NCBI GenBank assembly: GCA_012861695.1
Contig: JAAOOA010000033.1
Coordinates: forward strand, 13,300,434 to 13,364,433
Origin: Trematomus loennbergii
Taxonomy: Eukaryota; Chordata; Actinopteri; Perciformes; Nototheniidae
Length of the DNA: 64,000 nucleotides
Direction: 5' to 3'
Under the pieces are notes generated by a model. That model was not told the DNA's origin and did no database searches. It saw only the letters and a program-made list of their open reading frames with translations. Positions within the stretch are counted from its first letter, which is position 1. Every line of letters starts with the position of its first letter. Below are positions 46,701 through 59,000 of this stretch, piece by piece. The translations under genes were made by a program, and so were the position numbers.

Positions 46701-49700
46701 TGTGTGGAGACAGCTTGTGCTGTTGGGAAGCAGAGCTCACCTTTATGACCTTTTAAAATCACCTCTCTTTCTATCAGCAGGAAAACATAGAATAAACAGT
46801 CGAAGCCAGGAGCGCCAACCTTGGTATTAACCTCGATTAAAGCTTTATCCCAGATAGAATAAACTGATTTTCTCAAGTGAGTTTTTGATTGATTGTTTCT
46901 TTCTGTTGGGACATAGGGGTCGAAGTAGTGATCATCTTAGTTGGACGAACCACTAGTGCTCTCATACTATAAATCACTCCCTTCTTTGCCAAGAGGCTCT
47001 CTCCTGTGCCTTGTCTACATCTATCCAAAATATTTTCCTCAAACTACTCATGCACCGCCCCCTGCTACTGACTTTACTGATAAACATATCTAATCAATTG
47101 TTTTTCCTTTTTTGTGTTTACTATTATTTTCCTCCTGTTATCTGTCTTCAGCCTGTGTCACTATCTCTTGTAATGACTTCATAGCGAGATTGTGACGCTG
47201 GTTTAGTAAAGGCTTTCTGAAGTATGTGCATGGATATCAGAGGACACAGAGATAAGATAAAAAGGGACTCATACAATGATTACAGGAACACTGCACCAAT
47301 TGATTATCTGAATATATAATAATGACTAAACTGCTCATCGCAGTGTCAGCAGCATGAAAAGCAACTAGTACCCTGAACAGTTCCGTGCGTAAATCATGGT
47401 ACCAACCCACATTTAAAAAAGCATTAACTTCTAACTTAACCACATTAAAACATGTTAAATGGCCCAGAGAATTCTATCATCACCCTCTCACCTTGATGTT
47501 GTTGGTGTCTCTGATCAGCTTGTCGATGTCTGCAGCCTCTCCACTCAGTTTAGACGGGTCGTGCTGCAGGATGGTGCCTTCCCCGGCGCAGCTGTACAGG
47601 CTGTAGGATGGCTTTCCTCCTGCGGCACCTGAACATCACACACAAACACAGTATTAACTTAGTGTCAGGGATATACGCTTTTTATTGACCTTTTGGTTTA
47701 ACTGCTCATAGGGGAATTACACAAAATACATTTCATTGAAGAACTTCCTCCTGGTTCAGCTTTGACTAATTGTATTCTGCATTACAGAGGTTGATTAAAA
47801 TACATGAAACTTTTCAGAAATGATTGATCACAATGACTCAACGTGGTTAATTTAAAAAGAACAGTAACCTTTCACCTAAACCATATTCTGGCAACTACCA
47901 TAAAAATGTAGATATAACCTTTTAACGTGTGAACCATTCAGTGTGTTTCAGTCTGGTTACTGCTGAAGTTGAAATATATTCTGGAAACCCAGCTAAAAGG
48001 CACTCTACATATAGTTACTCTGCATTCTCAGGTCTTCTTGTAAAGAACTAGTAGTGTGACAGTTGATAGTCTTCAGATATCCAGAGACGTAAGAAGCATT
48101 TGGCCCTGATTTTCCTCTGCACCACTATTTTAATTTAGCTTGGGGATCCAAACCAATGGGATCCCAGAGCTCCACCAGGAACATGAAGAGAGCCGAGTTG
48201 GTGTCAAGGCATCAAATAAGCTTTTTCTCTAGTGTGTTAAGGAGCAGCTGATTTTTGGCCCGGTAACAATCATATCTATGGATTCGAAGCCGAGCGATTG
48301 ATACGCTCATCAAAATGTCAGCTGCCGACAGCTGGTGAAATGATCTTCCTACGTCTAGATTTCCCCACGAGCGGGAGGTGAGCATTAAGTGTTTTTTTCC
48401 AGCTTTTTCAATTAAGGAGTTAATTACAAATAAGGCGTGCAGAGCCATTTGGGCTTTTCCGCTGACTTTCAGTGTCCTATCCCAGGAGTTTTTTCCTGAG
48501 TCAGAGCGTTCACAACAAGCAGCAGGAGGTTCTTCCAGTTCATTAGGAGCTTACCAAACGACATCGGGGGGACTGGGGGCCCCCAGGCCAGTGTGTACAC
48601 CGTTTTTCTGTGATAGGAACTCGATATCTGAGGAGGCCTGGGGGGAGATGCAGAACAAATGGAGTCAGCCATACATGACATAGATAGCTGCAGGACAATG
48701 GGACTCCGGGGAGTTTGGGGATTATGGTACAAACCCACTAGAAAAACAATGGTTTAACCTACAGAAAAGTCTTAACACAAAGTCCAAGTCAGAGCAATTG
48801 TCTCTTTGAGCAGTTAGAAAAATCATATCCATCATCATTTTGATAAAGGTCCCCTGTGGAGTTTTATTGTAAACACTAAGGTTTTTTGTTTTTGTATTTC
48901 CTTTGGACAATGAGGAACTGCAGGTACAAATCTACAGTAGGGTAAGGTTGAACGTGTGGAGGTGTGTTAAAGTGTTGGAAACGTACATAACTTAAAACCA
49001 AAAATCTGGAATCTTACCTGTTTGAGAACACTTCGTAGATGCCAACTTTTCCATCATCTGTTCCAAAAGACAAGGATCCTTCTTTTTTTGGGTGCCATGC
49101 CAGCTGCAGTGAATCAGAATCAGAATCATCAGAATCAGAAACAGGTTTATTGCCAGGTAGGTTCACACATACGAGGAATTTGACTTGATGTCATGGTGCA
49201 TACATAAAATATAAAACAAGAAATCTAATATAAAACAAAAAATCTTTAAAGGTGGGGTAGGTAATTTTGGAGAAACCAGCTCGAGATCGCTAGAATTTGA
49301 AAATACACAACCGGAAAAAATCTGCCACTTCCTTACAGAGCCCCTCCTCCAACACACACGAACCCGCACATGACCAATGAGGGCACGAGATAAGTTTGTG
49401 CACAGATGGAAGGCTGACAGGCAGGTAGGCCATCCAGTTATTTTAGCAGGGCCGGCTAAAATGATTGGTCGTGCTTTTTACAGTACTACGGCTTCCACAG
49501 ATGAAATTTTTTTATGGATTTTTTGTCAAAGCACTTAAGATATTCATTGCTATCGGGATGTTAAGAGCATTCCATGGAATATAACAAAAAGTGTATCTCG
49601 AGCCGGTTTCTCAAACTTACCTACCCCACCTTTAAGGACACCGTAATAAAATATAGTTAAATAGCAATAAAATAAAGCAGTAATTTACATGGAAATAGAA

Positions 49701-52700
49701 TGCTATGAATGAATTATAGGATATAAAATATGAAATGTGAAACAAGAAATATGTGCAGTAAGCAGTATGAACATTGTGTGCATTAATGTAATGCATATAG
49801 AGACTACGTTGTGGCTGAGGTAAGTGTCAGTGGGGGGGCTGGGCCTTGTTTAAGAGGCCGGTAGCGGAGGGGAAGAAACTGTTCAGGTGGCGAGAGGTTT
49901 TCGTCCTGATGGAGCGCAGCCTTCTGCCAGAGGAGAGGGGGGAACAGATTGTGTCCAGGGTGGGAGGGGTCGGCCACTAGCTTCCCTGCCCGCCTCAGGG
50001 TTCTGGAGGCGTGCAGGTCGTGGAGGGATGGCAGATTACAGCCGATCACCTTCTCTGCAGAGCGGATGACACGCTGCAGCCGGCCCTTATCCTTGGCTGT
50101 GGCTGCGGCGTACCAGATGGTGATGGTGGAGGTGAGGATGGACTCCATGATGGAGGTGTAGAAGTTCACCATCATTGTCTTTGGCAGGTTGAATTTCTTC
50201 AGCTGCCTCAGGAAGAACATCCTCTGCTGGGCTTTTTTGAAGAGGGAGCAGATGTTCTGCTCCCATTTGAGGTCCTGGGCGATGATGGTGCCCAGGAAGC
50301 GGAAAGACTCCACAGCAGTTACTGGGGAGTCACACAGAGTGACGGGGGCGGGTGGGGCTGCGTTCTTCCTGAAGTCCACAACCATCTCCACTGTCTTGAG
50401 AGTGTTGAGCTCCAGGTGGTTTTCCCCACACCAGGTCACCAGATGGTCCATCTCCCACCTGTAGGCAGACTCGTCCCCACCAGAGATGAGTCCGATGAGG
50501 GTGGTGTCGTCTGCGAACTTCAGGAGCTTGACAGACTGGTGACTGGAGGTGCAGCTGTTGGTGTACAGGGAGAAGAGCAGAGGGGAAAGAACGCAGCCTT
50601 GAGGGGAACCAGTGCTGATGGTCCGGGGGTCAGAGACGTGTTTCCCCAGCCTCACGTGCTGCTTCCTGTCAGACCGGAAGTCTGTGATCCACCTGCCGGT
50701 GGAGTCGGGCACGTGCAGCTGGGAGAGCTTGTCTTGTAGCAGAGCCGGGATGATGGTGTTGAAGGAGGAGCTGAAGTCCACAAACAGGATCCTGGCATAG
50801 GTTCCTGCTGTGTCCAGGTGTTGGAGGAGGAAGTAAAGGGCCATGTTGGCAGCGTCGTCCACAGACCTGTTGGCTCTGTAGCCGAACTGCAGGGGGTCCA
50901 GGAGTGGGTCTGTGATGGATTTTAGGTGGGACAGGACAAGGCTCTCAAAGGACTTCATAACCACAGAGGTCAGGGCGACGGGTCTGTAGTAATTTAATCC
51001 TGTGATACTTGTTTTCTTGGGAACCGGGATGATGGTGGAGGTTTTGAAGCATGCTGGGACGTGGCATGTCTCCAGTGAGGTGTTAAAGATGTCAGTAAAC
51101 ACAGGAGACAGCTGATCAGCACAGAGCTTCAGGGTGGAGGGGGAGACATTGTCAGGGCCAGCCGCTTTTCTGCTATTGAGTTTTTTGAAAAGTCTGTTTA
51201 CATACCTTTCATTTATCGAGAGAGAATTTGATGTGTCGGGGAGGTCAGTGGTGTGGGAGAGTGGGACACTGAGGCCCCGGCTCCACGAGGACAAATACGG
51301 CAAAACGCATCGGAGTAACGCAAATGCAACCGCAAAAAACCTTCCGTCCCCACGCAATATACACCGGATTGTGTCAAGCTCCACGAGACGGCTCCGTTTA
51401 CATCCAAACGCTGGAAAAGCTGCAGTACATATGCCGAACCTGTACGTGGTGCTGTAACTTCCTCCACAAAAGCAGCAACTTCCTCCACAAAAGCAGCGAA
51501 GAAGAATGGTTGTCATGGCTGCCCTTCTGTTTATTCCATGGGTGGGGGCCGAGGGATCCGCGCAGAGTTTTTCGCCGGTCAACGTGTATTAAAGTTTAAA
51601 TCTTCTGGACAAAATTATAAAAGTGCCGGTCAAAGGTCTTCATTGTTATTTATTGAGCTTTAAAACAAATGAATAATGACGATATAATGATATATATCAT
51701 CAAATACACAGAGCCTGTCTCTTTTTCCTCTCTTCTCACAGCGTCAGTCTCATGCAGCAGCTGATCCTGTAATGAGTGACCCGATATATTTAAACGCTAG
51801 CAACGTAGCATAACATAAATGTTTTTCCGAGCAAACCCATGTCTAGCTCCGTTGGTTAGATCGGTAGCATACACGCTACGCCAGCTATAATGTAATTACG
51901 TTTCGCGACTGACCGCACGGCAAATCACCCGGAGTATACTGTCAATAGGTATTTTGTGTGTGAATGCAGACATTCTCCTGCTATGAGATACATGTATGCA
52001 AGGCCATCTGCTGATATTAGAGTTGATATATGGAAACGCTAGCAACTTAGTTAGCACAGTTAGCACTGTGTCAATGGCTTAGCAGTCCCACACAGTTTAC
52101 ACATTTAAACAGTCTTGTTTGATAAATACACAAATAACAATGCAAACTTACAGGTTGTGTACCCGAATCTTCCCCTGCTCCAAACGGTCCAAACAAACTA
52201 GGAATAGCATCGTCCTTCAGTTTCAAATGCTGTGCATATCCGCCTCAAACTGGGCAATGTTTTGGAAGCTTTCGTCTGTGAAATGCCGGTTCTTCGAACC
52301 TCTGAAGGAACAGTGTTAAAAAGACATTTCAACCACTGACTTCGTCGTGGTTCTTCCGTCGGTAGGACAAACAGCTCAGATTTCTCCGCACATTTCAGGA
52401 AACAGGTCCTTGGCAGTGGCATGACTGGATCGATTGTGAACTGAACCAGAGCTTCCAACAGTAAATGTTAGGCTGGCAGAGGGTGCGGCCAGCGCCGCTG
52501 GGTGTGGCCATAGCTCTTCGGGATTGGTCCATTTCGTTCCGGGTACCGCATGACATCATGCGGTACCCGGAAGAATCAAATGGGCAGTGACGTATCTCCA
52601 ACGAGGCAGGTATTTTCTGTGTTAGAGTTTTACTCGCTACAGGGTGTACTTTGAGGGTTTTGACTCTGCACACCGTTTACATGCATAAAAACCTTCATAA

Positions 52701-53016
52701 CACACAAGGGGACGGGTAATAACCGGAAAAGCATGACATGCAAGCTTTAAACACTTGAACCGCCAGGGGTCGCTGTATACCTAAAACCGCCAACGGGTAA
52801 AATGTACCCGCTATTAGAATGCATTGATTTTCAAGGTACAATGTTCTTTTATTTATCATACTAGAACACAGGGTTAAGAGTGAGTTTTGATCGCACAGTG
52901 ATGAAACTTATACCAACAGAATCTGTGGACTCTCAGCTTTCATATGATATCTAGTTTGTGCAGATTGCATGAAGTATAAAATCGCTAACGTTAGTTATGT
53001 GCAAAGTGTCTCTCTA

Positions 53017-53051
<35 letters not shown>

Positions 53052-56000
53052 ATGTAGTTATCTATCTATCTATCTATATCTCTATATCTCTATCTCTCTA
53101 TCTCTCTATCTATAGAGTGGCGAAGTCCCTCCCCTTCCGGGTGAGCCCCATGGGACCTTATTTCGGAAAAGTTATGCATTGAAGTCAATGGAGAGAGAAA
53201 GATTATCTTTCGATCCCGTTTGAATTGTGCCACGAATTACACATATGATGTTTGTCAATTTAAAAGATAATTTTGCAAGTCAAAAAAAAAAAATGTGTCG
53301 TAAAACTGTGAAGTAACACATTTGTTTGTGTGAACCGCTCAATGAACTACATCTCTGGTCAACAACAACACACGTCACCAAGATGGCCGTCACTACTGTC
53401 TTGTCAACAATACGATTGACTTCCCTCACTATTACCACAATGAAACACGTCCTGAAGAATGTCATACAAAGCTGCCTGCCTGCCTTCCTTTGATTCTCTC
53501 TGAACTGCCTGGTCGTTTTAATGTTTAATGTCAACCATTTGTGCAGATAGCATGAAGTAGAGAAGATCGCTAGCGTTAGCGTTAGCATTTATCCCCCGGG
53601 CTTAAATGGTGTATTATAGAATGATCACACCGGTGACCGTACTCTTCAAAGGGTTCACAAAATATGACTACTACTCTTACTGTTTAACATTGTGGGTTAC
53701 TTAATGTTACTTCATGTTAAGGCTAATAAAAATGACAAGGCTGTAATGCTAACTAACGTGCTAGCTACTAGCTAGGTAGCTAACTTGATCAAGCCACTCC
53801 TGGTCCTTTCATCAGACGGGAAGCAAAATAACGAGCAAGACCCATTGCTGGTATAATAACAACCTGGTACTAAGCACACAGGCATCTTGTTAAAGTTATC
53901 TTATCTTAGCCAGCGCCATATAGATAGATTATATCTATATTGCGCTGATCTTAGGTATCTGAATGGTGGAGGAAAACAATTGTGACATCACTTACGCGAC
54001 TCTGGGATTTGTAGTCTTTCTAGTTACGTATTTTTCATAGTCTTATATTTCAACAGTTTTACGACAAACTGTGACTTTTTTGACATGGAAATGATTTTTT
54101 AAGATTGACAAACATCATATGTGTAATTCATGGCACAATTCAAACGGGATCGAAAGATAAGTTTTCTCTCCCCATTGACTTCAATGCATAATTTTTCCGA
54201 AATAAGGTCCCATACCCCGGAAGTAAGTGGGAGGGACTTCGCCACTCTATAAGGAACCGCAGTAAACAACAGGCGTTGCTATAGCAACACGTCATGTTTA
54301 TGTTTACGCGCGAGATCAATAGGGCGAAAATCACTGCATTTTCTATAAGGTAAATATTATTATTACTTTATTATAGTTTGATAGGAGCAGAAGTACCTGT
54401 TTCTCGCGCACTTCAGCTCCGTGTGGGGTTGAACAATATGCACTGATAATTTCCCCAAGTATTCTCAATAGTAATAATATGAAGGCATAACCTAAGTGAT
54501 ATCACAACTGACTACAGCAGCTTCTGAGTCTGGGTGTATACGGTTCCCCGGTGCGTTACAACAAGAAACACATTTTTCTTCCAGTTAAAAAAAAAATACG
54601 TAGAATGCCATGACATCACGTGATGCAAGGCATGTACGTAGAATGCCATGACATCACGTGATGCAAGGCATGTACGTAGAATGCCATGACATCACGCCAT
54701 GAAAGGCATACATAGAATGGCATGACATCATTAGATGATCAAAGGCACAAAAAAGGTAAATAGGCCAGCAACGGTAACAATTTCCTTCTTATTAGAAAGA
54801 CTACCACACCCTTGTAGCCACATCAGGATCCAACATAGATTATTTTTCGTGTTGGAGGACGAACAGACCATAACCAGAATTACCTTTAACTGCATTGGTT
54901 TTAGAATTGTTGTTGTTGTTATTGGAAGGGTTTGAGCACTATCAGAGACATAATGGAAAGAAATGAGCTGTCTCAATACCCAGGACCCAAATTGCATGTA
55001 TATGCCTGAGGAGCCTCCGGGGCCCTCACAAAGGGTTCCTGGTAAAGTGTGTGAACGACTCGTGGACATGTTTGACCATGTTGGACTCTTCGTGTGGAGG
55101 AAAAAGCAAGCGTAGCGAAATATTTAGCAGAAAGGGTTCAAAGCAGGACGAAGTCCTGGTAGACACAATAACATTCCTGCACTCTCATAAAGTGATAAAG
55201 AGAGGAGGACATCCCAGTACGAGTCAGGAAACGTCCAATCAAAAGCTCAGCATATTCGACATTCAACCGTGCGATATTACTACAATGTTGAAAACTGAAA
55301 AAAATATGGCCGAGATCAGGGATGAGAATGAGAGGGTACATGAGCTGTTGGAATCAGTTATAACGTCACTTAAGTTGAAGTTAAGTGAAGTGGGGGAGGA
55401 AAGTTCTAGGCATTTAACAAAACTGGAAGATGAGAGATTGGCTTTGAGTGAGACGAATGCCAACATTACTGCTGAACTTGACTCTGTGAGAGCACACAAA
55501 CAGGCAGGGATAGAACAGTTGAGACAAGCACGGAACGATTTTCAGGATATGGTAGTATTTCAGAATGAGCAAGATAAGAGCCATGCAGATGAGCTGGTTA
55601 GACTTCAGTCTCTGACTGTGAAAGAAAACGAGGAAAATGAAATCCTGAAAACAGTTGTGGAAGATCTTCAGAAGCAACTGGAAGAGTCAAGGATGCACAT
55701 CTTGATTCAGGAGGACCTAGCAACAAAGAAAGAAGGGGACGTTGCTGAAAAGATACACGAGATGGTGGAGTCAGTGACGGCCTCTCATCAGTTGGAGTTA
55801 AGAGAAAGTAGTGAGACAAATATTCAAAACACAAGAAAGCTGGAAGATGAGAGATTGGCTTTGAGTGAGACGAATGCCAACATTACTGCTGAACTTGACT
55901 CTGTGAGAGCACACAAACAGGCAGGGATAGAACAGTTGAGACAAGCACGGAACGATTTTCAGGATATGGTAGTATTTCGGAATGAGCAAGATAAGAGCCA

Positions 56001-59000
56001 TGCAGATGAGCTGGTTAGACTTCAGTCTCTGACTGTGAAAGAAAACGAGGAAAATGAAATCCTGAAAAAAGTTGTGGAAGATCTTCAGAAGCAACTGGAA
56101 GAGTCAAGATGCACATCTTGATTCAGGAGGACTAGCAACAAAGAAAGAAGGGGACGTTGCTGAAAAGATACACGAGATGGTGGAGTCAGTGACTGCCTCT
56201 CATCAGTTGGAGTTAAGAGAAAGTAGTGAGACAAATATTCAAAACACAAGAAAGCTGGAAGATGAGAGATTGGCTTTGAGTGAGACGAATGCCAACATTA
56301 CTGCTGAACTTGACTCTGTGAGAGCACACAAACAGGCAGGGATAGAACAGTTGAGACAAGCACGGAACGATTTTCAGGATATGGTAGTATTTCGGAATGA
56401 GCAAGATAAGAGCCATGCAGATGAGCTGGTTAGACTTCAGTCTCTGACTGTGAAAGAAAACGAGGAAAATGAAATCCTGAAAAAAGTTGTGGAAGATCTT
56501 CAGAAGCAACTGGAAGAGTCAAGGATGCACATCTTGATTCAGGAGGACCTAGCAACAAAGAAAGAAGGGGACGTTGCTGAAAAGATACACGAGATGGTGG
56601 AGTCAGTGACTGCCTCTCATCAGTTGGAGTTAAGAGAAAGTAGTGAGACAAATATTCAAAACACAAGAAAGCTGGAAGATGAGAGATTGGCTTTGAGTGA
56701 GACGAATGCCAACATTACTGCTGAACTTGACTCTGTGAGAGCACACAAACAGGCAGGGATAGAACAGTTGAGACAAGCACGGAACGATTTTCAGGATATG
56801 GTAGTATTTCGGAATGAGCAAGATAAGAGCCATGCAGATGAGCTGGTTAGACTTCAGTCTCTGACTGTGAAAGAAAACGAGGAAAATGAAATCCTGAAAA
56901 AGTTGTGGAAGATCTTCAGAAGCAACTGGAAGAGTCAAGGATGCAATCTTGATTCAGGAGGACCTAGCAACAAAGAAAGAAGGGGACGTTGCTGAAAAGA
57001 TACACGAGATGGTGGAGTCAGTGACTGCCTCTCATCAGTTGGAGTTAAGAGAAAGTAGTGAGACAAATATTCAAAACACAAGAAAGCTGGAAGATGAGAG
57101 ATTGGCTTTGAGTGAGACGAATGCCAACATTACTGCTGAACTTGACTCTGTGAGAGCACACAAACAGGCAGGGATAGAACAGTTGAGACAAGCACGGAAC
57201 GATTTTCAGGATATGGTAGTATTTCGGAATGAGCGAGATAAGAGCCATGCAGATGAGCTGGTTAGACTTCAGTCTCTGACTGTGAAAGAAAACGAGGAAA
57301 ATGAAATCCTGAAAAAAGTTGTGGAAGATCTTCAGGAGCAACTGGAAGAGTCAAGGATGCAAATCTTGATTCAGGAGGACCTAACAACAAAGAAAGAAGG
57401 GGATATCCCAGAGTCGTCACTTGATGAGGATGAGACCAGAAGTGTGTGGCGTTATGGTTCTAGAGGTGCACTAAGATTTGCTCTGTGTGTCAGCGCTTTA
57501 GTGACTGTCACCGGTGGTATCATTGCCGCATCAGTGGATGCCTTCAACCCAGACTGTAACGGCAGCGAGCCAAGCTATTTATGCAGCCTGCTAACGTCAT
57601 TCTGCGACATCACCCACGAACCCTTCTAAACAGCTTCAGCTCAATTATTTGTTTATAAATATAAATGATCAATATAATGTGAGATTTATTGATCATTTAT
57701 ATTTATAAATGAAGAGGCGGCTTGATGCTCCCAGTCCCAAGCCAGTACGGGTTTACGCCGGGTGCTCCCGTTTTTTCCCGCAGACACACACATCATAAAA
57801 AAAATGACCAGAGTGATGAAGCTCTGCTAAGAGAACTCCTTAAGACCAGAGCGATGAGAGCCTCCCAGAGTCCTCGCTTGCTGAGGCTCGGGGGCCAGAA
57901 GTTTGTGGCATTGTTGTGCTTAGGGTCTACTAAAGGTAGCCCTGCAAGTTGGCATCAGCGTTTTGGATGTGACTGTTTTCGCTGTAATCATGGCCGATTA
58001 TTTGTTTATAAATATATATGATCAATATAATGTGATACTTATGTTTATAAATGAAGAGGCGGCGTGATGTTTCCAAGCCAGTATGGGTTTACCCCGGGTA
58101 CTCCGTTTTTTTTCCCGCAGACACACATTAACTAAAAAAAAAAGACCACAGCAATGAGAGCTCCGCTAAGACAACTCCTAAGGACCAGAGCAACCAGAGC
58201 CATAATATTAGCAAAGTGTGTATCAAATGTTGTGAATATCACAGAAACTATCTGTGAGAATCTTTGAATCAGAATCAAAATCAAGTTTATTGCCAAACAA
58301 TTTAGCATTAAAAAAGAATAGAGACAAGTATTTACACCACATTTAAATGTAACAAGACAATGAACCTTAACAGCTGAAAAACGAAAACACTTGGGACAAT
58401 GATAATATGAGAATACATCGCAAACTACAGTGTATAATACTTTAAAGTGGAGGGCTGTGCAAAATATAGTCAGAGAACATGGCTCACTGTATTAAGAAAA
58501 CATGATGTGCATTAATGTAGTGCATAATGATTGTGGGATTGTGGGTTTGTGTGAAGCGGAAGGACTCACCAGCAGTGACTAGGGAGTCACACTGAGTGAT
58601 AGTTTGATAGTATTGTTATTTGTTAAATTAAGATTAATTGAAGTTTCAAGATTGCCTATAATACGTTAAAAAAATTATAAAGATCTAAGCTCTGGCCTCA
58701 TCACTCCAACATTGAGGACTGATGATTCAACACCTATCCCATCAGTGGCGGCTCCAGAGTATTTTTGTTGGGTCATTTCAAACCTTTATTTAACCAGATT
58801 GGTCCCATTGAGATCATAGATCTCTTTTTCAAGGGAGACCTGCATTTCAAGGGAGACCTGCAAGTAATCTATGGTAGGGCTAACCCATACAGTGGTGGGG
58901 CTCAAGTCAGTAGGTTCAAGGTTCAAGGTTCTTTATTTTGTCATACGAACATAGCTACAGTGTAGTTATGCCGATTAAATTCTTAGGTCACAGGCTTCTC

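Noticed and set aside
49887..50739. Plus-strand frames opposite the LINE reverse transcriptase, including a 242-residue one
   Set aside because: The minus strand carries the canonical RT motifs ([16 protein letters not shown]), so these are shadows.
51271..51582. N-terminal 90 residues of the 592-residue LINE frame as part of the LINE protein
   Set aside because: Similarity to LINE proteins begins at [11 protein letters not shown] (about 51,250); the upstream part is Cys/Gly-rich translation of a different repeat.
55330..57385. The 417-bp array as a CRISPR array or satellite
   Set aside because: Units are coding, contiguous and open in one frame, with no unique spacers. This is a eukaryotic genome.
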